A DNA stretch of 64,000 nucleotides from contig OY294046.1 in NCBI GenBank assembly GCA_958510825.1, forward strand, positions 8,754,049 through 8,818,048, read 5' to 3'. This document shows, one piece after another, positions 12,321 through 23,606 of this stretch. The notes beneath the pieces are model-generated. The model saw only the letters and a program-made list of their open reading frames with translations. It did no database searches and was not told the origin of the DNA. Every line of letters begins with the position of its first letter. The stretch's first letter is position 1. The position numbers and the translations under genes are program-made. This DNA is from Brachypterus glaber. Taxonomy: Eukaryota > Arthropoda > Insecta > Coleoptera > Kateretidae.

Positions 12321-13102
12321 CCCAGGTAGCAAAATAACATGACATTCACGTGAAAGTCACGTTAATATGTGACATGTGATGTTAAGATTGTAGTCTCATT
12401 TAACAAGAATGTAGCATGGTGGGGATGTCCTAAGTCCGCCCCTAATAACATCACACAATGACATCCCGAAAATAACGTGTTTGTGACATCATAAATCCAC
12501 ATTCCTGTTATATCTAATATCTTATGGATGTCGTTACTGGTACTTTAATATTTAAATAATATTCTAGGATATTAGCTTTTTCTAAATTAAAACCATTAAA
12601 AACGCTATAACCCTAAAAAAAATCGGATTTAAAATCAATCAGTAATTAAAACAATCACAGATTGAAACAGATAGATTCTAAATACGAAATTGCAGATTAA
12701 GCGGAGAATACATATATTCCTTTAATCCGTGTCCGTGGTCTTGAGAAGCCCGGCAGAGCCCCCTATCCATTGGAAATCGTATAATGTGTATACAATTTCC
12801 TTATAATAATTTACTCTATCAACATCATCTTATATCGATTTTTTTGCTTCGAACGTCGGTGAGAAGCAAAATAACATGACATTCACGTGAAAGCCACGTT
12901 AATATGTGACATGCGATATATTCACAGCGTTGCTAAATATTTGTTATTAAATAACATGGTTGTCACGTCACACGTGTTACGTTGCAAATGTGATGTTAAA
13001 TACATGTTATTTTTCAATATTATGTGATGTTATGATTTAGTTTAAAAATACACCCAAAAGTGATGTTAATTTCTTGTAATATAACATCCATTGCTACCTG
13101 GG
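12321..13102. mobile_element. Family G MITE, copy 1
   Basis: Termini CCCAGGTAGCAA and TTGCTACCTGGG. Both ends and the middle are filled with ATGTGAC/ACATGT/CACGTGA motifs. The segment AGCAAAATAACATGACATTC occurs twice in direct order (12328 and 12866). The core between them is homologous to the outer element at 60415. No coding capacity. Confidence 0.83.
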
Positions 13103-13240
13103 AAGGCAATACCCAAAAAGTAGTAGCAGAGTAAAAATTACTTTAGCTTTGTAGTAAACGAAAATTCAGCAAGCGACTGAAAAAAACTTATATTTCGTGT
13201 GTGTAATAGTAAGTGTAATAGTAAATAAAATTATGTTTTA

Positions 13241-13930
13241 TACAGGGTGATCAATAACTGGCATGCCAAAATTTAAGTGGTGGTTCTACATCCAAAAATA
13301 TAAAAAAAAAGTTCCTATAAAGGTTGGTCCGGAAATGACCCCTAAGGGGGCTACGGCCCTTTAAAATTGTAATAAAAATAAGGTTTTTAATTAATAACTC
13401 TGGTACCCTTTAAGCTAGATCGACGAGCTTTTGCACGTATACTAGTATTAATAAGGGCAAAAAGTTTGTGTTAATTTATTTTTTTGAATTTATCCAGAGG
13501 CGTGCCTAGACGGACAAAATATGTTAGGCTTAACACATTTTTGCCCCAAACTTTTTTATGTGTATTTTTTGTGAAAATATAGATGTAACACTGTACGAGC
13601 AACCGTTTAAAAAAAAATTAAATTAATTGGATGTAACGTTTTGTGTCACCAAAAACGTTACTTAATAAAAAGCTGTTACTCCTTTAATATTAAATTTAGG
13701 TGTTTTGGTGAAAAATACTTTTTTGCTCAGTTTTTAATAAAGAATCACCCTGCAGCATCAAAATTTTATTCATGCTTTTCTTTTGTTCCCCATTCAATAT
13801 GTCATCTTCGAAAGGCTGTAGCTCCCTTAGGTCTCATTTCCGGACCAACCTTTATAAAAACTTTTTTTCATATTTTTGGATGTAGAATCGACTCTTAAAT
13901 TTTGGCATGGCAGTTACTGATCACCCTGTA
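13241..13930. mobile_element. Family A palindromic TIR element, complete copy
   Basis: TACAGGGTGATCAATAACTG at the left is matched by a complementary CAGTTACTGATCACCCTGTA at the right, with TA at both flanks. The two halves continue as long imperfect inverted repeats. TACAGGG termini with TA targets suggest a Tc1/mariner-mobilised MITE (inference). No coding capacity. Other copies: 1-363, 20077-20463, 53090-53209. Confidence 0.82.
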
Positions 13931-14489
13931 TACCGGTTTTTTTTATTACACATTAGATTACACAATACAAACTGAATGTTTATCAGTTTTACGAAGAGAA
14001 TACGGTTTATTGTTTACCTAATTTTATGGTATGGAAATTGTTATTTTATAAAAAAAATCCAGTATAAAACGTAATTTAATTTACTACCACATCCACTACA
14101 CTTCATCCAGCAGCAGCTGTCAAAACCCCGCTGCAGGATGGAGTGACCCTAATCACATGTGCACATGTAAACTTTTACACGTAGAAATGTACTTTTTTCA
14201 GTGCAGGTAACCTATTTTACATGCCAGGATGTAAACGCAATTTTAATTTTGCAAAAATTGGAGTGTTAACTACTTTAAATCGGGTAAAAAATATTTAGAT
14301 TTAGAAAAAATGCTTCAGCGTTTTTTTCTACAACGGAAAAGAACAATTATAAAATTGTGTAGGTACCCAGAAGTGTATTAAACAGCACATTCATCGCACA
14401 ATAACCGACCAGAGTGGTACTTTGGATCTGAAAACAAAGGTTTATAGTTTTTCCCTATAAATATTTTTACTTTTCATGTCTTGCGTTTT

Positions 14490-14700
14490 TAAAACTTTGC
14501 TTGTTGCTTTTTTACGTTTCTCGACATTTTATATTCAAAAAATATGAAAAAAAACTATCGGTCTGTCTGTTCTGGAACTTTGTAACCAGGATAACTCGAA
14601 AGCGCTTAGACCTAACTTTTGGGGAATTTTTTGGGGTAAAAATCGAGGTGGGGTAAGGGGACCCCACCTCAATCCCGGTAAGTGGTAAGAGGTAAAATAG
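14490..14700 (+). repeat. Family CC copy
   Basis: TTTTACGTTTCTCGACATTT, TATTCAAAAAATATG, CGGTCTGTCTGTTCTGG, TTTGTAACCAGGATAACTCG, AAGCGCTTAGACC, then GGGGTAAAAATCG. Same order as at 53222. Confidence 0.55.
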
Positions 14701-14985
14701 GATAAACTGTCAAAAAAAATAATAATCCCATCGTTTTTCGAAGAAACTTTTTGAAAAAAAAATCACAACTCATTTTTTTTATCTTAAAAATAATTTTCAG
14801 TTCAAAATCAAAAAAAAAAAAAATTGAAAAAAAAAAAGATTTTTGGTTTGAGTGAACCCAGGCATAGGGGAAATTATTATTTTGTTGGCAACAATAATTC
14901 TTTTTATTTATTCGATTTCGAAAAAAATTTAAAAAAGAAAATTAAATTACTTTTTTAGGCCATTACCTTATATGAAGGCCCCTAA

Positions 14986-15733
14986 GGGGCTGTCCATATA
15001 TTACGTAACGCAATTTTTCAAAAAAATTGACCCCCCCTCCCCCCTGTGTTACAAACTGTCACATTTACCAGCACCCCCCCTTGTAACGCGTAACAATATA
15101 ATAATTTTGTTTCGCAATAAATTTAACTTTATTCCCAGTATTGATTCGTTTTTCTTTTGTTTTCAAAACAAACATGAACATAAAATATAGTATAACATAA
15201 CCTTAAAAAAAAATTACACGAAAAAATCACTCAAACTTTAAAAAAATATTCATAATCAATATCAAACAGGGAAAAAATACTAGGTACCTCTTTTTACACT
15301 GAGGGTCACATATAACACGTATATTGTTTATGCACAGGTACACAAAATAGTACACACATTGGTGTTTTGTGAGTACACATTCCGCGCGAAAATGTCACAT
15401 CGCCGATTATTCATCGGCAAGATCACGCAAGAACAGGGCCGTAAGATTTTTTTTTAATATCAATGTCAACAGTTTTTTTACTGATTACAATATTATTTAA
15501 ATATGCATAGTTTCGTCAATTTTTGTGTGAAAAGGGGAATTATGGGCCACTAAATAGTAATTTATGTTGAAATAAAAATACATTTGCCAAGCTTAGGAAA
15601 TAAAAATTAAATTTATTAAATTCCGTTACGTAACGTTTACCTAGACCCCCCCCCCCTCCCCCTGTCACAAACTGTAACAATTTCTCTGACCCCCCTCCCC
15701 ACTAGGCGCGTTACGTAATATATGGACAGCCCC
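14986..15733. mobile_element. PIF/Harbinger-like MITE (family N)
   Basis: Termini GGGGCTGTCCATATATTACG and its complement form inverted repeats of about 26 bp, flanked by TAA on both sides (14983-14985, 15734-15736). Three-base TAA duplications and G-rich termini are typical of PIF/Harbinger. Subterminal C-rich runs (CCCCCCTCCCCC) occur in both halves. No transposase is present. Confidence 0.82.
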
Positions 15734-15736
15734 TAA

Positions 15737-16299
15737 GGGCTAGGTAGTGATTTAAAAAAAATCTGGAGTTCGTTTATATAATTTTTACAGACGGACAGAC
15801 AGACCGAAACCTTTAAAACATCTACTTTTTCACATATTAATTTTTCATCCGATTTCAATAGGACCACGCTAATACGGTGAGTTTAACTATTATTAAAACA
15901 AATAAAATGTTACTGCGTCTATTTACAGTCGGAACAATAAAAAAAAATTAAACGTGTGGACGGTGTCAATTTAACGTGGCGCCTTCAATAGCTATGTCAA
16001 TTTATTGTTATACTATTCACAGCGCGAAAGCGCTAGAATAGTATTATAGGGTAGTTTCGAATTTCCCAAAATTGCCAAAAAACGTCCTACAGTGAAAAAA
16101 ACGAACATTTCGTAGTGTAAAAGTTTAAAATAAAATTACGTTTTATATGCCGAATTTTTTTATAAGATTGCATGTTACATACCGTAGAATTAGAAAAAAA
16201 ACAATAAATTTTCGGTACTTTCTTCGTAAATTAATAAACATTCAGAATGTAATATAAAATAACGGTACGCATATAGGTTATTTTGTTGGCCATATGTAA
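15737..16299. other. Gene-free stretch
   Basis: Contains GACGGACAGACAGACCGAAA at about 15790, possibly a family CC remnant. Nothing else recognised. Confidence 0.4.
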
Positions 16300-16548
16300 C
16301 TGGAATAGTATACGCTATAACTAGTATGGAATAGACAATATTCCGCGCGAGCGGAAAGTTTGTCATACGAGCCGGCAGGCGAGTATGACGGTTCCGCGAG
16401 CGCGGAATGACGTGTTGTATACTTTTTCTTCGACTGCAAATATGAAACACTGTATGGCTTTAAACTGCGGACAAGGTTAAAAACAATGTTTTTTGTGACT
16501 CGATATTGTAAATGCAACAAAACACATATTTTTAAATAAAGCAATTAA
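16300..16548. repeat. Family P repeat with GC-rich hairpin, copy 1
   Basis: TATAACTAGTATGGAATAGA leads into a GC-rich hairpin (TTCCGCGCGAGCGGAAAG ... CCGCGAGCGCGGAA; CATACGAGCC/GAGTATGACG). Then follow TTTTTCTTCGACTGCAAATA and TTTAAATAAAGCAATT. The block stands out in base composition from the AT-rich surroundings. Two overlapping open frames here are repeat shadows. Confidence 0.7.
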
Positions 16549-16632
16549 TGTAATTTAATAATTTTATCAAATCAGTACTTAAAAAAGATTTTTATTTAAT
16601 TTTAGCACATATTTATAAATTATAATGAAAAA

Positions 16633-16864
16633 TTTTAAGCTTTCACGGCCATTAAGATATAAAGAACTTTCACTTTCGGGTTTAGACCGTGTTAATGGAT
16701 TTTCACTTTCCGACGTTTCGTCTCTTACTACTAGAGACATCTTCAGGGATTAATCTGAAACAGTTTCAGATTAATCCCTGAAGATGTCTCTAGTAGTAAG
16801 AGACGAAACGTCGGAAAGTGAAAATCCATTAACACGGTCTAAACCCGAAAGTGAAAGTTCTTTA
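16633..16864. mobile_element. Penelope-like element: inverted dimer of terminal repeats
   Basis: Two copies of a terminal segment lie head to head around a centre near 16761, almost perfectly palindromic. Each contains GACGTTTCGTCTCTTACTAC or its complement. The insertion is bounded by the 12-bp duplication TATAATGAAAAA (16621-16632 and 16865-16876). The left end carries a tail of about 24 bp (AAGCTTTCACGGCCATTAAG) that the right end lacks. The same segment ends the GIY-YIG coding fragments at 22796-23688, which assigns it to Penelope-like elements. Confidence 0.82.
16778..16812 (+). ncRNA. Hammerhead-like core in Penelope terminal repeat
   Basis: CTGAAGA (16778-16784) is followed by the stem GTCTC/GAGAC with a loop and then GAAAC (16805-16809). 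This matches the conserved hammerhead ribozyme parts CUGANGA-stem II-GAAA, with one extra base before stem II. The mirror copy lies in the left arm on the minus strand. Penelope-like elements are known to carry hammerhead motifs. Stems I and III and the cleavage site were not established. Confidence 0.4.
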
Positions 16865-17429
16865 TATAATGAAAAAATTGAAGGTTATGTCAAATTTTTG
16901 TGACAGATATCAGGTTTAAATATTTAATAATAGAAGGAGCAGTTTTAATTTTTTGAACTAAATTGATAAAAAACTGGTCAAATATTAAGAAAAACTAATA
17001 AACTTTATGTAATTTTAACGCAAAACTTTAAATTACATTAAATTATTTAATATTTCATGGTAAAATATATATATTTTTGCTAATTTTGCTACAGTTTTCT
17101 TTACTTTTATAAACAAGAGATGGCACTACATGTGCTCATTCTAACACTTGATACGGAATATTCATACCGTATCTAGAGCTAGAATGGATTCATTCTGTGT
17201 TTGAAAAGTGTGTGTATTTGCTTACATTCTAAAGCAGTCGTAGAAAAATTTATTTTTTACAGTAAAAATAATGCTAAAAATTATAAAATTACATTAAGTA
17301 TTCCGGAATTTTATCGGTATTAATTGTAGCAACAAAATAACCAATAATGCGTGCCGAAATCCTTTCTTTCATTGTAAACAACAAATTCATGGATACAAAT
17401 GTGTTTCACGAAAAATTACAAAACTTTGA

Positions 17430-17565
17430 AAATGTTCGTCTGTCGGTCTGAAGTCACGATTTTTGTTAACACGATAACTCCAGAACGTATTATCCGATCG
17501 ACTAGCAATTTTTAGGAAAAATCAAGTTCTATGAGGGGAAGATCCCTATTGTTTTTAAAAATAAT
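17430..17565 (+). repeat. Family CC copy (diverged)
   Basis: TTCGTCTGTCGGTCTGAAGT, then GTTAACACGATAACTCCAGA, ACGTATTATCCGATCGAC, then AATTTTTAGGAAAAATC. Confidence 0.45.
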
Positions 17566-18011
17566 CACCTCAAAAACAAAAAAGTTATTAGGGGTTAAAC
17601 TTAACACGTTCGCTGCCGAGAACCCATCAATGGGTCCATCAATGATTCATTGCCCACCTGGCGGGCTCACTGTAGATTTGAATAATATTGCAAAAAAAGT
17701 AGTCCGGCACCTGGGATGAGCGACTATTTACATGGGCGGCAGCGAACGTGTTAAAAAAAAAACGAAAAAAAAAAAAAAAAAGCTATCATAAAAAAAATAC
17801 TTTTTTTTTCGTTTTTCCTAAAAGAAATTTTTAGGAAAAAAAAGTTGATTCTATTTTAATTTTTTTCAATTTTTTTTCAATTTTTTTTTTAATTTTTTGT
17901 TTTACAAATATATATATTTTTTAAACGTTATTTTTTTTGAATTTTTTTTTGAAAAAAAAAGCTCTTTTTTCAAGTATTTGGGAAAATGCAATGCAATCCT
18001 AATAGTAAGTA

Positions 18012-18711
18012 TACAGAGCGGTCCAAAAGTCACCCCCCCCCCCTCTTAACTTTTGAACCAGTTAAGATATCGACTTCAAATTTGGAACTTTTAAATAAGA
18101 CAACTTAAACTATCTTTTAGCATATATTTAATACTTTCAGCTCTTAAAATGTGGGCAGGGGGGCATGGGGGCACATTTTTTTAAATGGAAAGGGGGGTCG
18201 TGTAATACATCATTTTAAAGCCTATAAAATTCTCCATTTAACTCCATATTTTTAAATTAAAAAAAAAAATGGGTTTAAAATGGGGTTGAAAATGGGTATT
18301 AATGTCAAAATTCCTCTAAAAAAAAACCAAATCATTTTTTAAAAATGCCTAATTTCATAATAAAAAAATGTTAATTATACTTTTAAACTAATTTTAGTTG
18401 ACATAAATAAAAATTTATAAAAAAAAAATCGAATGTTTTAGCACAAAAAATTGAAAAATCAAAACCTTAAAAAACATTTTTAAAAAAATTAAAAATGTTA
18501 GTTTAAATAGAGAATTTTATAAGCTTTAAAATAATGTATCACACAACCCCCCTTTCCATTTAACCCCCACATTTTAAGAGCTGAAAATATTAAATATATG
18601 CTAAAAGATAGTTTAAGTTGTCTTATTTAAGAGTTCTAAATTTGAAGTCGATATTTCAACTCGTTTAAAAGTTAAAAAGGAGGGGGGGGGTGACTTTTGG
18701 ACCGCACTGTA
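18012..18711. mobile_element. Family C palindromic TIR element
   Basis: TACAGAGCGGTCCAAAAGTC at the left and the complementary GACTTTTGGACCGCACTGTA at the right, with a TA context. The halves are inverted copies about 340 bp long, bearing C-runs and G-runs. No coding capacity. Confidence 0.82.
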
Positions 18712-18980
18712 TAATGAAATGCATATCATTACATATCTTCACGGCTTATTTTTTAACACACTTGCTTATCGCTTTTATGCATACAACGTATTATTTTTAA
18801 CAATAATATCGTTATTGTAACATAATATGTTTACACAAGACAAAAGTTTAAAAAATTTTGACGGTCTTAATCCAAAACTCGGGCGTTCCGAGGGGGGGCA
18901 CAGCCCCCACGATATGACTCACTAGGCATTTTTAGTAGTCGAGTCGGAAAATTAGAGACTAGTCGGCAATTTTAGCAACT

Positions 18981-19850
18981 ACCCAGTCAACACAAATACA
19001 TGGCAGGAACATAGCAGGTACATAACCACTGTTCTATGTGATGTTGCAGACATGTAATTTTTATAGTCCATGTATAGTCCTTGGACTTTAACAATTCCGC
19101 CTCAAGTTATGTATCAGCTACATAACATGCTACATATCAGATACATACTAGGTACATAACAATAAAAGTAGGCGTTTCCGAATTTTACTTGTTATGGAGT
19201 GCATCATAGATTTAGACATGGTGAACATTTTTACGTCTTTTTGATAAACCTAATAATTAAAGTATATAAATATCTTTATATGTAGCATCCATCAGGCAAA
19301 ATTCTTATACGATGTGCATTTTTACTGTGAAAGCAAACTTTCTACCAGGCTTAAAAATCATGGGCCACATAAAAAGCCAATTTTTAGAGAAAAAATAGCA
19401 AATAATCATTTTAAAAAAATATATATATATATTTTAATTTTTTGTCTAAAATTATCTAAAATCGGTTTAGTTGTCTAAAAATACATGCGTTTCTACTACT
19501 TAAGGGTTAAACTTTTATTATTAACAACAATTTTAATAATATTAGTGATTCTAACCTATAAAAATTAAAATAATATAGACGCCATATTTAGTATTGAATT
19601 CATAACATTTAATGTATCGTGTATGTTCTCGTACCATATATATGATACATAACATGCAATATTGCATGTTATGTATCATACATATGTATGTTACATCTTA
19701 TGTAATATGGCACATGTAACGTAAAAAATCTTTCTGTTATAGGGCATGTTATGTAGCATACATATGTATGTTATGTCTCATGTAATATGGCACATGTTAC
19801 CTAAAAAATCTTTCTTTACCATGTTGCATCCATATATGTGCGGACTGGGT
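18981..19850. mobile_element. Family H MITE with CATGTTATGTA repeats
   Basis: ACCCAGTC at the left and GACTGGGT at the right. The interior is filled with ACATAAC, CATGTTATGTA and GGTACATAAC units. A strong hairpin ATACATAACATGCAATATTG mirrors itself around 19655, followed by a repeated unit (ATGTTATGTA...GGCACATGT) at 19669 and 19745. Confidence 0.72.
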
Positions 19851-20076
19851 AGAAGCTTTTTTTTAATGCATTTGGGGTTGGGAGGATTTTTTGAAAATTA
19901 AAATGCTTTTTTTAGTCACCAGTCTTTTCGGGGACAGAGTTTTTTCGCTAGTCAGCATATTTTACCAAAATCAGCATAAAAATCTATCAAAATTATATCC
20001 TGCTACTAATTAACACTTTAACTGCCGCTAAAATAGAGTCTATGGGCCGAAATCTTGTTGAATAGGGGTCATTATG

Positions 20077-20463
20077 CAGGGTGATCAGTAACTTGCATGC
20101 CAAAATTTAGGAGCTGATTCTAAATCCAAAAATATGAAAAAAAGTTCCTATAAAGGTTGGTCCGGAAATATGTTTATATTTATAATATAGGGCTTGTAAG
20201 CCCTATTAGGCGTGCACACATTTTGTCCGTCTATACATGCCTCTGGATAGATTTAAAAAAGTAAACATAAACCTATTGATCTTATTAATTTTAGTAGGTA
20301 TACACGCAAAACCTCGTCGCTATTACTTAAAGGATACCAACTAAAAACCTTATTTTTAGTACACTTTTAAAGGGTCGTATTTCCCTTAGGGCTCATTTCA
20401 GCTTTATGGGAACTTTTTTCCATATTTTTGTATGTAGAACCACCTCCTAAATTTTGGCATTTC
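20077..20463. mobile_element. Family A copy, truncated at its right end
   Basis: It starts CAGGGTGATCAGTAACTTGC and ends within the right inverted repeat (AATTTTGGCAT), where a family Q element begins at about 20466. The interior is shortened compared with 13241-13930. Confidence 0.7.
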
Positions 20464-20465
20464 TA

Positions 20466-20935
20466 AGACAAGTTGTCCTATCTGCAAAAATTCACTTTTT
20501 GAGATAAGCGCACCATTGTATTGCTTTACACTAGCCTCATGTGCCTACTAAAAAGAAATGTCCTATCGAAAACCCAGATCCTAAAAATTAGCCTAAGATA
20601 TTTGTCATATGTGGAAAATTTTCAATGTTTTCTAAATAAAATTTTCCTAACTAGTTTTTACTAGACGAATAAGTCAGGACTAGGACTAAGTTTACAAATC
20701 TTAGCAATTTGATTGGACTTTTTAGATCATTTTGTCCTAACTTTCCCAGATAAAAAAAATACATTTAGTATTTATTTTTCTGACAAAAAAAATATTTTTT
20801 TTTCAAAGGATATCACGTATTTTTGATTTAAAATAAAGCGGAACTCAACGCCCTATTTATTTAAACATGTTTTTAAAAAGTGCAAACAAAAACAATAATG
20901 GCCATATCACAAAACATATCTCCTTTTATTGCGTT
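20466..20935. mobile_element. Family Q element, truncated
   Basis: AAGACAAGTTGTCCTATCTG at the left, then close similarity to 24865-25310 through TTTTTGATTTAAAATAAAGC. The right terminus is missing and sequence of family B follows. Confidence 0.72.
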
Positions 20936-21740
20936 TCTACATAATTTCTCGGGTTAAAATACATAAAAAAGGTACTCTTGTTGTAATACCGTAGCATTAA
21001 ACGTTTTCGCGAAAAAATCATTTGAATGTGAAATTTCACGTTTTGAGGACGAAAAATTAAATACTAAAATGTTAAAAACCTAAATTTTAATGATATGGGG
21101 TTATTCTATATCAAAAACTAAGAAAAAAGTTTCGATACATTTAGGTCGAAAAATCGCTATGGCCCTTTAAAAATGGTGCATTTTTAGGAGACCATGGGAT
21201 TGATTTTTGGAAGTACCAGTATATAAGTTTTTTCTTAGTTTTTAAATGTACATTTACCCTACATCATTTAAATTTTGGCTTTAAACATTTTAGTATTTAA
21301 TTTTTCCTCCTCGAAACGTGAAATTTCACCTTCAAATTATTTTCTCGAAAACGGTTAGTATAACAGCCAGTACCTTTTTTTATGTATTTTGACCTTAGGA
21401 ATCATGTTTCAGAAATAAAATTACAAAAAAATTACAGAGAAAAAATTTTAGGACAAAAAACTGATAAGCCCCCCCCCCCGTTTCGCACACCCCTGGTTAA
21501 AATAGGTACAAGAAAATAACATATGAAGATGAGCCTGATTAAGATTAGTTTACATGCAAAACCTCGTTGCTATATATCAAAGGGTTCCTGAGTTATTAAA
21601 TAAAAACCAATTTTTTTAGCCACTTTTAAAGTGGCTTAGCTCCTTTGGGACGCATTTTTAGATATGTTTATAGGAACTTTTTATCATATTTTTTATGTAG
21701 AATCACCCCTTAAAATTATTGACCCCATTAAAAATACACT
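20936..21740. mobile_element. Family B copy lacking its left end
   Basis: The central AAAGGTACTCTTGTTGTAAT block, the inverted centre and the right half (AAAACCTCGTTGC, TGTAGAATCACCCC) are present. The left terminus is replaced by the family Q copy ending at about 20935. Confidence 0.65.
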
Positions 21741-21771
21741 GTGTATACACTATATTGCGGAATAGTTATTC

Positions 21772-21915
21772 GGAGTAGGTTTATTTGGGAGTAGGGTTAT
21801 TGGGGAGTAGGGTTATTTGGGAGTAGGGTTATTGGGAAGTAGGGTGATTGGGGAGTAGGGTGATTGGGAAGTGGGGTTATAGGGGGAGTAGGGTTATTAA
21901 TGAAGTAAGGTTATT
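21772..21915. repeat. Minisatellite, GGGAGTAGGGTTATT units
   Basis: About eight units of 17-18 bp (GGGGAGTAGGGTTATT). The complementary units appear at 24268-24302 and at 38340-38415, so the array behaves as the outer end of the family R foldback element. Confidence 0.75.
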
Positions 21916-22926
21916 GGAGGAGTAGTAGATTTAAGGTTTTAGGGAGGAAAATAGGGAGTAGGGATGTTTGACTACCATTTTGGAAATTCAAAGTAAACCT
22001 AGAATTATATTCCAGACTGGAAGTTCCAGCTGTATGATTGTGAAGAGTGAATTTCATATTTAAAAATTAAAAATATTGCAATAGTTTATTTTTTATCAAG
22101 TTATTACTTGATAAAAACAAACTATGAAATAATTTAAATATTAATGTGAAATGTCGCATAATAAATGTATTATAAAGGTCATTGTTTTGCAAATACAAAT
22201 CAGATTTAATTAATTAAAAACGTTAAGAATTAAAATTATTATTGTTTTAAAAAATGTAGATTCATTTTTGCGAGGTGAATGAAAACTTTGGTCCGACCAG
22301 TGTTTATAACTTTTGAATAAATACATTTACCCTAGTAGAAATATTTGGTTGAAATATAATTGTTAAAACGTTAAAGAGTGACCGCAAAAAAAAGAGGTTT
22401 TTAGCCTGTTTTTCAAACATCTGTAACATCGATTGGAATCGATAAAATGTAACGTATAGGTGCTCAAAATTTTTGTCTCGTCATGAACTTGTGCAAAAAG
22501 CAAGATTTATTGTTTTAGATGCTAAACATCCCCTTAAAAAAAGGGTTAACTAGGGGTACTTGAATTGAATTTTATACCAAACTTTCTCACATTTTATTAA
22601 ACATAACTGACTGGATCCCTTTAACTCGATTTTTTCTGAGATACTTTATGATTTACTACTTTTTTTGGTGCTTGGGGGTAGTTTAACCCTCTTTGTGGAG
22701 GTGGGTTTTCATCAAATCCAAGGGTGATGCCCCTTTACGTGTTTTTTATGTTTCGTATTACAGAAAAATGTTTTTTTTTTAATTGATAGAAATATATAAA
22801 GAACTTTCACTTTCGGGTTTAGACCGTGTTAATGGATTTTCACTTTCCGACGTTTCGTCTCTTACTACTAGAGACATCTTCAGGGATTAATCTGAAACTA
22901 AGTTTCGAATCAACTTGTGTCACTAT

Positions 22927-23241
22927 TTATGACGAGTTGTGGTTATTCACCCGTGACGAGGTTTTTCCTATCAAAGACTTCCATATTGCAGGTAAGTGGT
23001 AACCAGTGTCCCGATTGATATTGTTAGGATGCTTGATGATTTCTATCGATTCCCGTATCTTCCTTGGCATTTTTCTGTTTTCTGTTAATATTTGTTTTGT
23101 TTCAGACAAATTGATTTTATGACCTGTTTCATGTACATGTTCGGCTACTGCCGATAAGGAAATTTGTTTCTTTCTTATATTGCGCTCATGCTCTTGAAGT
23201 CTTGTAGAAATTGTTCTCTTAGTTTCACCTATGTAAAGAAA
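22927..23241 (-). pseudogene. Penelope-like GIY-YIG endonuclease C-terminus, left arm
   Basis: The minus strand reads FLYIGETKRTISTRLQEHER, with the YIG half of the GIY-YIG motif, the conserved Arg and a following His. It continues AEHVHETGHKIN and then a 60-residue tail starting LSETKQILTENRKMPRK to a stop at 22927. The reverse transcriptase and the start of the endonuclease are absent, so this is a 5'-truncated fragment. It is about ten residues longer at its start than the right arm. Confidence 0.82.
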
Positions 23242-23242
23242 A

Positions 23243-23527
23243 ATTTCTACAAGACTTCAAGAGCATGAGCGCAATATAAGAAAGAAACAAATTTCCTTAT
23301 CGGCAGTAGCCGAACATGTACATGAAACAGGTCATAAAATCAATTTGTCTGAAACAAAACAAATATTAACAGAAAACAGAAAAATGCCAAGGAAGATACG
23401 GGAATCGATAGAAATCATCAAGCATCCTAACAATATCAATCGGGACACTGGTTACCACTTACCTGCAATATGGAAGTCTTTGATAGGAAAAACTTCGTCA
23501 CGGGTGAATAACCACAACTCGTCATAA
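23243..23527 (+). pseudogene. Penelope-like GIY-YIG endonuclease C-terminus, right arm
   Basis: Begins ISTRLQEHERNIRKKQ and continues to the same C-terminus and TAA as the left arm; the shared 60-residue tail is identical. It lacks the YIG motif, so it cannot be an active nuclease. Identity between the arms implies recent insertion or gene conversion. Confidence 0.82.
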
Positions 23528-23570
23528 ATAGTGACACAAGTTGATTCGAAACTTAGTTTCAGATTAATCC

Positions 23571-23606
23571 CTGAAGATGTCTCTAGTAGTAAGAGACGAA
23601 ACGTCG
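23571..23606 (+). ncRNA. Hammerhead-like core, second Penelope copy
   Basis: Same sequence as at 16778: CTGAAGA, a GTCTC/GAGAC stem, GAAACGTC. It lies downstream of the GIY-YIG stop in the right arm, with a mirror copy in the left arm. Activity is not shown. Confidence 0.4.

Noticed and set aside
16190..16544. Two overlapping minus-strand frames of 86-88 codons, one recurring at 56275
   Set aside because: They lie in the family P repeat and its GC-rich hairpin. The shared peptide reflects the repeat, and one frame ends in a phenylalanine run from a poly(A) tract.
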